Translations under genes and position numbers: made by a program
From: GCA-2746795 sp964643965
GTDB lineage: Bacteria > Chloroflexota > Anaerolineae > Promineifilales > Promineifilaceae
Length of the DNA: 32,010 bases
Direction of reading: 5' to 3'
NCBI GenBank assembly: GCA_964643965.1
Contig: CAZXVH010000054.1
Location: forward strand, 1-32,010
In this document: one piece after another, positions 14,432 to 20,624 of the stretch
Numbering within the stretch: the stretch's first letter is position 1
Layout of the letters: each line of letters starts with the position of its first letter
The notes under the pieces: model-generated
What the model was told of the DNA's origin: nothing
What the model saw: the letters and a program-made list of their open reading frames with translations, nothing else
Databases searched by the model: none

Positions 14432-15226
14432 ATGGTTACAGTAGCCCCACCCATTCAAAAAACAACCGTTGAGAAACTGGTTTACCAACGTCCCGACAGC
14501 CTGGAAGAAATCCACACCCATTACTGCCCTGGCTGTACCCATGGCACCGCCCACCGGCTGGTCGCCGAAGTTATCGACGAACTACAAATACAAGAGCGCA
14601 CCATCCTGGTAGCCCCTGTTGGCTGCGCTGTTTTTGCCTACAACTACTTCCAACTCGACTCGGCCGAAGCCGCCCACGGCCGGGCGCCGGCCATGGCCAC
14701 CGGCATCAAGCGCGTCAACCCAGACAGCATCGTCTTCACCTATCAAGGGGATGGCGACCTGGCTTCCATCGGCATCGCTGAAGCGCTGCACGCCGCTGTA
14801 CGCGGTGAAAATATCACCATCATCTTCATCAACAACGCCATCTATGGCATGACCGGCGGCCAAATGGCCCCCACCTCGCTCATCGGCCAGGTGACAACCT
14901 CTTCACCCACCGGTCGAGATGTCCAATCAACCGGCAGCCCCATACTCATCGCCGAAATGATGGCGGCCCTGCCCGGCGTGGTCTACTCCGTACGCCGTAG
15001 TTTGCACGACGCCCGCCATGTTATCCAGGCCAAAAAAGCAATTCGTATCGCCTTTGAAGCCCAGATGCAGGGCCTCGGTTTTAGCATCGTGGAGTTGCTC
15101 TCCACCTGCCCCACCAACTGGAAAATGACGCCCCTGGAAGCCACCCACTGGGTGCGGGACCACATGATGCCCACTTATCCGTTAGGCGACTATAAGGTCG
15201 CCGAAGAACTGCAACGCAGTCGATAA
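14432..15226 (+). CDS. 2-oxoacid:ferredoxin oxidoreductase beta subunit (TPP-binding)
   Basis: The 264-residue protein carries the thiamine pyrophosphate motif GDGDLASIG (Gly106-Asp-Gly-Asp109), closing with the Mg2+/TPP-binding Asn in FINNAIYGMTGGQMAPTS (Asn134/135). CPGCTHGTAHRLV near the N terminus and APVGCAVF are conserved cysteine regions of this subunit. It is the catalytic partner of the VorB-like alpha subunit just upstream. The ribosome binding site TTGGAGGA lies nine bases before the ATG. No ACGGCCGT motif occurs in this gene or in the following aminotransferase gene, a long stretch without it. Confidence 0.94.
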   Translation: MVTVAPPIQKTTVEKLVYQRPDSLEEIHTHYCPGCTHGTAHRLVAEVIDELQIQERTILVAPVGCAVFAYNYFQLDSAEAAHGRAPAMATGIKRVNPDSIVFTYQGDGDLASIGIAEALHAAVRGENITIIFINNAIYGMTGGQMAPTSLIGQVTTSSPTGRDVQSTGSPILIAEMMAALPGVVYSVRRSLHDARHVIQAKKAIRIAFEAQMQGLGFSIVELLSTCPTNWKMTPLEATHWVRDHMMPTYPLGDYKVAEELQRSR

Positions 15227-15241
15227 ACAGAATTATTCAGC

Positions 15242-15258
15242 TAAACCTGTCAAGTTTA
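15242..15258. repeat. TAAACCTGACAGGTTTA-family copy, inverted
   Basis: TAAACCTGTCAAGTTTA; its reverse complement differs by one base from the copy at 14320-14336. It lies 16 bases after the beta subunit stop. Confidence 0.65.
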
Positions 15259-15284
15259 CTCGAGAGATAGTTGTCTATTTATAC

Positions 15285-15301
15285 CAAACCTGACAGGTCT
15301 T
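15285..15301. repeat. TAAACCTGACAGGTTTA-family copy, direct
   Basis: CAAACCTGACAGGTCTT lies 24 bases before the aminotransferase ATG. With the inverted copy at 15242-15258 it can form a larger hairpin. Confidence 0.65.
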
Positions 15302-15324
15302 ACTCGGAACATAAGGAGCAAGAA

Positions 15325-16614
15325 ATGAGTTGTCCTTGGGAAAAACGATACGCACAGCGTATGCACGGTATGGGCAGTTCCGTGATTCGGGAACTGCTTA
15401 AATTAACGCAACAACCAGACATTATTTCATTTGCGGGTGGCCTGCCCGCACCTGAAATTTTTCCTATAAAGCGCTTTGAACAGGCCACTCAGCGAGTATT
15501 AGCCACACATGGGGCCCAGGCGCTGCAATATTCCACCACGGAAGGCTACCAGCCTCTGCGCGAGTTTATTGTGAAAAAGATGGGCCGGTATGGCATCCAG
15601 GCCAACACGGCAAACATTCTCATCACCAGCGGCGCACAGCAAGCATTGGACATCATTGGCAAAGTGCTGCTCGACCCCGGCGATGTGGTATTGACGGAGC
15701 AGCCCACCTATTTAGGGGCGCTGCAAGCGTGGCGCGCCTACCAGGCAGATTATGTCACCGTACCAGTGGATGAAGATGGCATGTGTATGGATGAGCGCTT
15801 CATAGAAGCGCTGCGAGCGGGGCCTAAGTTTATGTATATTTTGCCCAACTTCCAGAATCCTACCGGCGTTACCATGACGTTGGAACGGCGCATGAAATTG
15901 GTGCAGATCGCGTCTCATTATGGCATTCCCATCGTAGAAGATGACCCTTATGGCGATCTGCGTTATGAAGGAGAACATCTGCCACCGCTGGTGATGTTGG
16001 ACGCCGAATACCAGGGAAATGATGATCCAGGTTGTAATGACGCTGGTCTTTATCAGGGCAATGTGATTTATCTGGGCACGTTTTCCAAAACGTTGGCCCC
16101 CGGTTTACGCCTGGGCTGGATCATGGCCCCGGAAATCGTAATTCAAAAATGCGTCATGGCAAAACAGGGCATGGATTTACATACCAGTTCCTTTAACCAG
16201 ATGATAGCCTATGAAGTGGCGCAAGATAATTTCCTGGATGAGCATAAACTCCTTATCCGCCAGGTTTATAAAGAACGGCGGGATGTGATGCTGGCGGCGA
16301 TGGAAAAATATTTCCCGCTAGGCGTCCACTGGACTCGCCCCAACGGCGGCCTTTTCTTATGGGTGACGCTCCCTGATTGGATGGATGCGGCCGAGACGCT
16401 CAAGACGGCCATTGAACACAAGGTCGCTTTTGTGCCGGGTTCGGCATTTTATCCACAGGCTGCTGCGAGCGAACCCCGCGTAGGCCACAATACCGCCCGC
16501 CTCAATTTTTCTAACGCCACACCTGAAATGATTGAGGAAGGCATTAAACGCCTGGGCATGGTACTGACAATAGCGATAGACAAACATAAAGCCGAAGCAT
16601 TAATGATGGCGTGA
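15325..16614 (+). CDS. PLP-dependent class I/II aminotransferase (2-aminoadipate/branched-chain type)
   Basis: The 429-residue protein begins MSCPWEKRYAQRMHGMGSSVIRELLKLTQQPDIISFAGGLPAPEIFP, typical of the LysN/aromatic aminotransferase group. Conserved parts: LITSGAQQALDIIGKVLLDPGD (cofactor cradle), LPNFQNPTGVTM, DDPYGDLRY, and the PLP Schiff-base lysine Lys255 in GTFSKTLAPGLRLGW. The ATG at 15325 is chosen because ATAAGGAGC sits seven bases upstream; a TTG-started extension from 15271 lacks a site and runs through the AAACCTGACAGGT repeat. Lying inside the oxidoreductase cluster, it probably makes the 2-oxoacid that the VorB complex oxidises, so amino acids would be fermented through transamination and oxidative decarboxylation (inference). 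Confidence 0.93.
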   Translation: MSCPWEKRYAQRMHGMGSSVIRELLKLTQQPDIISFAGGLPAPEIFPIKRFEQATQRVLATHGAQALQYSTTEGYQPLREFIVKKMGRYGIQANTANILITSGAQQALDIIGKVLLDPGDVVLTEQPTYLGALQAWRAYQADYVTVPVDEDGMCMDERFIEALRAGPKFMYILPNFQNPTGVTMTLERRMKLVQIASHYGIPIVEDDPYGDLRYEGEHLPPLVMLDAEYQGNDDPGCNDAGLYQGNVIYLGTFSKTLAPGLRLGWIMAPEIVIQKCVMAKQGMDLHTSSFNQMIAYEVAQDNFLDEHKLLIRQVYKERRDVMLAAMEKYFPLGVHWTRPNGGLFLWVTLPDWMDAAETLKTAIEHKVAFVPGSAFYPQAAASEPRVGHNTARLNFSNATPEMIEEGIKRLGMVLTIAIDKHKAEALMMA

Positions 16615-16621
16615 GAAGGTA

Positions 16622-16685
16622 GAGATAGAGATAGAGAGTGTTCATCACAACGGAACTCTCTATCTCTACACTCTATCTCTATCTC
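16622..16685. repeat. Alternating hairpins of tandem TAGAGA/TCTCTA repeats before the gamma subunit
   Basis: GAGATAGAGATAGAG (16622-16636) pairs perfectly with CTCTATCTCTATCTC (16671-16685). Alternatively AGAGATAGAGAG (16627-16638) pairs with CTCTCTATCTCT (16656-16667). The two folds exclude each other, and the ribosome binding site (GAGGG) begins at the foot of the stem, so the structure could tune translation of the gamma subunit. Confidence 0.75.
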
Positions 16686-16694
16686 GAGGGATGA

Positions 16695-17246
16695 ATGATG
16701 GAAACTTCAATTGTAATTTCTGGATTTGGTGGTCAGGGTGTTTTGTTTGCCGGGCAGCTTCTGGCGTATGCCGGCATGGACAATGGCAAGCATGTGACCT
16801 GGATTCCTTCTTATGGCCCGGAAATGCGCGGGGGCACAGCGAACTGCACGGTGATTGTCAGTGATGAGCCGATTGGCGCGCCGATTGTGGCGCAGCCGGA
16901 TGTGGCGGTGGTATTGAACCTGCCCTCTTTTGAGAAGTATGAAGGATTGGTGAAGCCGGGCGGCTTGCTGGTGGTGAACAGTTCGTTGGTGAACGCCGCC
17001 TGTTTGCGCGATGATATTGAGGTGGTTACGGTTCCCGCCAATGAGATTGCGGAAGAACTGGGTTCGGTGAAGATGATGAATATGGCGGCGATTGGCGCTT
17101 TGCTGGCAAAACGGCCGTTTCTCACCTTCCCTCAAATACAACAAACCCTCAAAGATCACCTGCCGGCTGGCAAGCAGAATTTGTTAGCCGCCAATATTCA
17201 AGTCATGCAAAAAGGGTATGAGAGCGCGGTCGCCATCCCTGCTTAA
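16695..17246 (+). CDS. 2-oxoacid:ferredoxin oxidoreductase gamma subunit
   Basis: The 183-residue protein starts METSIVISGFGGQGVLFAGQLLAYAGM, the gamma-domain signature of the pyruvate/ketoisovalerate oxidoreductase family, followed by SYGPEMRGGTANCTVIVSDEPIGAPIV. It completes the four-subunit enzyme with the delta, alpha and beta genes upstream; the aminotransferase gene is wedged between beta and gamma. Two consecutive ATG codons (16695, 16698) follow GAGGG; the second has the better spacing. A strong terminator follows. One ACGGCCGT motif (17111) reads KRPF. Confidence 0.94.
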   Translation: MMETSIVISGFGGQGVLFAGQLLAYAGMDNGKHVTWIPSYGPEMRGGTANCTVIVSDEPIGAPIVAQPDVAVVLNLPSFEKYEGLVKPGGLLVVNSSLVNAACLRDDIEVVTVPANEIAEELGSVKMMNMAAIGALLAKRPFLTFPQIQQTLKDHLPAGKQNLLAANIQVMQKGYESAVAIPA

Positions 17247-17274
17247 ATTTAATAAACTTCCTACACACAACAGA

Positions 17275-17313
17275 TAAAAAACACCGGCGATCTGGGAATC
17301 CCGGTGTTTTTTG
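17275..17313. terminator. Bidirectional-looking terminator after the oxidoreductase cluster
   Basis: ACACCGG (17281-17287) pairs with CCGGTGT (17301-17307), with an A run before and a T6 run after the stem. It marks the end of the ferredoxin-to-gamma operon. Confidence 0.85.
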
Positions 17314-17387
17314 CGTCAACATTATGGAACTTTCGCGGCCACTCTCCGTATAAAGAACAGAAGAAAACGATTCGCTTAGGAGGCGCA

Positions 17388-17989
17388 ATGAACGACCCTA
17401 TTTCACAACTCAAAGATGAAGAAAAAGAAAAATTGATCGCCATCCACAAAGATGACTTAGACGACAGTGGGCAGGCTCAAAACAGGGCGGCCGCCACCGA
17501 CGCCTATATCCCTTCTTACCAAAACTGGATGGCTGGCGTTGTCTTAATCGCCATCGGCGTCATTTTTCTGGCTGCCAATNNNNNNNNNNNNNNNNNNNNN
17601 NNNNNNNNNNNNNNNNNNNNNNNNNNNNNNNNNNNNNNNNNNNNNNNNNNNNNNNNNNNNNNNNNNNNNNNNNNNNNNNCTGGATGGCTGGCGTTGTCTT
17701 AATCGCCATCGGCGTCATTTTTCTGGCTGCCAATTTTGTGGACTTTCACCTCAATAATTGGTGGGCCTTGTTTATTTTGATACCGGCCGTTTCCAATTTT
17801 GGCAGCGCGTTTAGGAATTATAAGGAGAACGGCCGTTTAGAAAAATCAGGGCGCGGTTCCATCACCGGCGGCCTCATTTTGACGCTCATCGCCTTCACCT
17901 TTTTGTTTAGCTGGGATTGGGGCGCCATCTGGCCCTTGTTCCTGATCATCGGTGGCATTGGCGCTCTGCTGGGCGGCTGGTTTGATTAA
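17388..17989 (+). CDS. LiaF/LiaI-like transmembrane protein, interrupted by a scaffold gap
   Basis: The start MNDPISQLKDEEKEKL is preceded by AGGAGG five bases before the ATG. After a charged N terminus come hydrophobic segments WMAGVVLIAIGVIFLAAN, WWALFILIPAV, ITGGLILTLIAFTFLF and IWPLFLIIGGIGALLGG, typical of the DUF5668/LiaF-like transmembrane domain. The 100-N gap lies inside the gene, and the 55 bases before it are repeated exactly after it. Removing the N run and one 55-base copy deletes 155 bases, restores one frame and gives a 148-residue protein with no missing part. So the gene is probably intact in the organism and the break is an assembly artefact. LiaF-type proteins take part in cell-envelope stress sensing; no sensor kinase lies next to it here. 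Confidence 0.85.
17525..17734. other. Scaffold gap (100 N) with identical 55-base flanks
   Basis: Bases 17580-17679 are N. The sequences 17525-17579 and 17680-17734 are identical over 55 bases, which looks like two contigs overlapping by one assembly word of 55 bases and joined with a default-size gap. It is not a biological duplication. Confidence 0.93.
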
Positions 17990-18014
17990 CAAGCATTGAG
18001 ATTTGCCGACTGGT

Positions 18015-18052
18015 AAACGGCCGTTCTGCCTTTATGGGCAAAACGGCCGTTT
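18015..18052. terminator. Hairpin made of two ACGGCCGT motifs between convergent genes
   Basis: AAACGGCCGTT (18015-18025) pairs with AACGGCCGTTT (18042-18052), one mismatch, then TGCC with GGCA, around a 6-base loop. It lies between the LiaF-like gene (+) and the HtrA-like gene (-), so it can serve both. Confidence 0.75.
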
Positions 18053-18074
18053 CTAATTCACTCAATATCGATCC

Positions 18075-18146
18075 GAGCGAGCAGCATACCAGCGGGCGAC
18101 TGACCACTGGTTTCACTGGCCATCTTCTTGCCCGCCTGTCTCGCTC
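18075..18146. repeat. Imperfect inverted repeat related to the 10547-10697 element
   Basis: GAGCGAG (18075-18081) pairs with CTCGCTC (18140-18146), and GCGGGC inside pairs with GCCCGC. CCCGCCTGTCTC at 18131-18142 is identical to 10599-10610, which suggests a shared repeat family. Confidence 0.5.
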
Positions 18147-18165
18147 CTACCCCCATTTATTCAAT

Positions 18166-20094
18166 TTATTGAGAAACCACAAACGTCGCCAAAATTTGAT
18201 CCAGAGCGGCCAGGTCCGCATCGCTGACGACCTGCACCATCACCAGGGTATGATAACTGGCGTCGGCCGGGGCGGCGGCCAGCAACACCAGCAGCGTATC
18301 GCTGCCACCACAAGAGAGCCAGACATCATATTTGCCCGTATAAGCGCTATCTTCGTAAGCGGTGCGCCCACTATAGGTGCAGTCGCTGCTGAAATCAAAG
18401 ACATCAAGCAGCTCATCAATAGAGACGTCAAATTGGTCAGTAGCCCCAAAGAAGACGCCAGGGGTATCCCATGAATTGTTGTAACCAGAGATACTAGGCG
18501 CAGCCAACACCGAGAGGCCGATAACCTCGCCGTCTAGTTCCCAGGCGCTGCCATCTACATCGCTCCAGCTAGTGGGTACATCCAATATCAACGCGCCTGA
18601 ATCGTCGGAAACCGTCATATAGCTAGAATAGGCGCCGCCGCTTGTGCCGCTGTTGCTGTTGCTGGCCTCTTCTTCCAAGGTTTGGGCAAACGAGAAGGTT
18701 TGTTCCAGTTCACGGCCGTTTAGCTGGCCGGCTAATATTTCCTGGGTGTTGAAGCGCAGCACTTCGATGGCTAATTTATCGTCGGGGTTGTGGGTGCGCA
18801 GGATGTCGCAGTAGTCAGCGATAGTGCCATCTGTGGCCAGGATGAGATTTTCCAGACTGGTGATGATGTCGCCGCCTTCCACGCCCGACTCGTCGGCCGG
18901 TGAACCGGATTTGACCGAGGAGACCCAGATGCCGGAGATGCCCTCGCCATCGTTAACGGCCGTGCCATTCACGCCAATAGATAAGAAATCTTTTCCCTGA
19001 CGCAGCTGATCGATAACGGGCAGCGCCTGCGCCTGGGCAATGGCAAAATATTGATTGGTGTCAGACAAACCGGCGTAATTGACGGCCACAACTTTACCAT
19101 CGGCGGTTACCAGGGGACCGCCGGAGTTGCCCGGATTGATGGTGGCGTCATGTTCGATCACGCCATCCACCGAAGCCCAGCCCGTTTCGCCGCCTGCCCG
19201 TGCTTTAGAAACGATGCCGCGCGTGAGCGTGTATTCCGGGTCGCCGAGCGGGAAGCCGGCGGCGTACACATCCAGACCGACGCCGACATTGCCGTCATAC
19301 CAATCCATGTAAGGGAAGTCGTCGCCTTCAATGTCGATAACGGCCAGGTCGGCGCATTCAGAAACGCCCAGGATGCGGGCGTTACGCGGCTGCGATTCTC
19401 CACCGACCCACACTTTGAGCAGCGCCGCGCCGGTGACGACATGGTTGTTGGTGACGGCGATGCCGCTGGGATCAATGATGAAGCCGGAGCCACGCCCGGC
19501 AGCATTGTACATGGTTCCCACTTCTGGATCGACGAAGGTGCCTTGCGCTTCGATTTGGATGGTAGCGTTTTTGACCTCATTCAGGCTGGCAATGGCGCTG
19601 CTGGCGGGTGTGGTGGGGTCGGGGGCAACGGCCGTTTCCGCGGTAGCTGCCGGGCTTTCAGGCGTGGGAGCGGCCTGGCCGATGGGGTTTTGCACTTTAA
19701 AGGTCACGCTTTGGTTCGGTTCGTCATTGACCGTCAGCGCCACTTGATACGTGCCGGCCGGCCAGGGATTATCGCCCACCAGGTCAAAGGTGAGGGTGTT
19801 GCTGCCGGTGAAGGTTTGTTCCACCTCATCAATAAGGTAATTGGGGTCTACATTTTCAGCGTCAACGGCCGTCCAGGTAGCTTTGATGCGGCTGTTTTCC
19901 GGCCCGGTGGCGTCTACAATCAAATAAAAGGTATCCGTGGGGGCAAAAACGGAGACGCTGCGACTGCCGCTTTCATCTTTAGACAGCACCACGCGGCTGA
20001 TTTGCGGCCCCTTGTCGCCGCCGCACGCTGCCAAAAGCAGTAGAATAATCAGGGCCAATAATTTAGGCGTTGTTTTCCATCTTTGATTCATCAT
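18166..20094 (-). CDS. HtrA/DegP-like serine protease lipoprotein with PDZ domain
   Basis: The protein has 642 residues. A lipoprotein signal peptide (LLALIILLLLAAC, lipid-modified Cys24) would anchor it outside the cytoplasmic membrane. An N-terminal domain of about 140 residues (beta-rich, PVALTV-like) precedes a proline/alanine linker. The trypsin-like domain has the triad His218 (TNNHVV), Asp249 (CADLAVI) and Ser324 (GNSGGPL), with spacings of 31 and 75 as in DegP. A PDZ domain follows (ISGIWVSSVKSGSPADESGVEGGDII). The last 150 residues are an extra domain I do not recognise. The ATG at 20094 is chosen because AAGGAG lies seven bases upstream; a TTG at 20118 would place that site inside the gene. 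It probably handles damaged proteins or cuts specific surface targets. A long plus-strand frame opposite it is only a shadow. Confidence 0.93.
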   Translation of the reverse strand: MMNQRWKTTPKLLALIILLLLAACGGDKGPQISRVVLSKDESGSRSVSVFAPTDTFYLIVDATGPENSRIKATWTAVDAENVDPNYLIDEVEQTFTGSNTLTFDLVGDNPWPAGTYQVALTVNDEPNQSVTFKVQNPIGQAAPTPESPAATAETAVAPDPTTPASSAIASLNEVKNATIQIEAQGTFVDPEVGTMYNAAGRGSGFIIDPSGIAVTNNHVVTGAALLKVWVGGESQPRNARILGVSECADLAVIDIEGDDFPYMDWYDGNVGVGLDVYAAGFPLGDPEYTLTRGIVSKARAGGETGWASVDGVIEHDATINPGNSGGPLVTADGKVVAVNYAGLSDTNQYFAIAQAQALPVIDQLRQGKDFLSIGVNGTAVNDGEGISGIWVSSVKSGSPADESGVEGGDIITSLENLILATDGTIADYCDILRTHNPDDKLAIEVLRFNTQEILAGQLNGRELEQTFSFAQTLEEEASNSNSGTSGGAYSSYMTVSDDSGALILDVPTSWSDVDGSAWELDGEVIGLSVLAAPSISGYNNSWDTPGVFFGATDQFDVSIDELLDVFDFSSDCTYSGRTAYEDSAYTGKYDVWLSCGGSDTLLVLLAAAPADASYHTLVMVQVVSDADLAALDQILATFVVSQ

Positions 20095-20159
20095 TTTTAT
20101 GCTCCTTTTTTTTATCAATTACTCAAATAGTCGAATAGATTTGTCATACGATAAGGAAG

Positions 20160-20189
20160 CTGCCGTTTGAAAAGCGTTTCAAATGGCAG
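20160..20189. terminator. Strong 13-bp hairpin between the two minus-strand genes
   Basis: CTGCCGTTTGAAA (20160-20172) pairs with TTTCAAATGGCAG (20177-20189) with one G-T pair and a 4-base loop. The core TTTGAAA-N4-TTTCAAA mirrors TTTCAAA-N4-TTTGAAA at 20470-20487 on the other side of the small gene. No T run, so a processing or regulatory role is also possible. Confidence 0.5.
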
Positions 20190-20191
20190 GT

Positions 20192-20419
20192 TCAACCGTC
20201 CGCCTCATCCTGAGGCAGCGGGGAGGGCAGGTCGATTTCACGCAGCATGGCGAGGAGCGAGGGGATGAGCGCCGGCCAATCGCGGAAATGGCGCACTTCG
20301 TTGGTTTGGGCATGTTGCAGCCGGCCGCGCCATTCAAAACGGCCGTCGGCCAACTGCACCGGCCATAAGCGCAGCACAAAAAGCTGGGGCTGAGGTGGGT
20401 CTTCTACTGGATCGTTCAT
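20192..20419 (-). CDS. Small hypothetical protein, conserved-looking
   Basis: The 75-residue protein reads FVLRLWPVQLADGRFEWRGRLQHAQTNEVRHFRDWPALIPSLLAML in its core. The pattern of a FVLR-W start, WRGR-LQH and FRDW recalls short uncharacterised proteins I have seen in Chloroflexota and Actinobacteria, but I cannot name a family. GAGGA lies five bases before the ATG. It lies upstream of the HtrA-like gene on the same strand, with 97 bases and a strong hairpin between, and is bracketed by two related palindromes. The single ACGGCCGT motif (20339) reads DGR, in keeping with host-like coding sequence. Function unknown. Confidence 0.65.
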   Translation of the reverse strand: MNDPVEDPPQPQLFVLRLWPVQLADGRFEWRGRLQHAQTNEVRHFRDWPALIPSLLAMLREIDLPSPLPQDEADG

Positions 20420-20469
20420 GCCGTCCTCGTTTGTTTAAGGTAATGACAGCCATACTAGATCAGGTGGCG

Positions 20470-20487
20470 TTTCAAAAACGTTTGAAA
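20470..20487. promoter_or_regulatory. Operator-like palindrome TTTCAAAAACGTTTGAAA
   Basis: An 18-base near-perfect palindrome in the divergent gap between the small minus-strand gene and the BTAD regulator. The AAACGTTT centre resembles LacI/PurR-family operators. A AAACCTGACAGGTTT-family copy lies 12 bases further on (20500-20514). Confidence 0.45.
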
Positions 20488-20624
20488 ACTATTCACCCAG
20501 ACCTGACCGGTTTACGCACATCATGGGCTATAAAATGAACGCGCCATGTGGCAGCAAAGAGGCGAAAATAAACCTGTCAGCTCTTTCAGTACCAATTCCC
20601 TCGAAACTCAGTCATAATTCTAAT

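Noticed and set aside
17525..17734. Biological tandem duplication inside the LiaF-like gene
   Set aside because: The identity is exactly 55 bases on both sides of exactly 100 N, and frame is restored by merging; an assembly artefact is far more likely.
19051..20043. 330-codon open frame on the plus strand
   Set aside because: It lies wholly opposite the HtrA-like gene, which has a full catalytic triad and signal peptide. The frame has no recognisable domain; it is a shadow.
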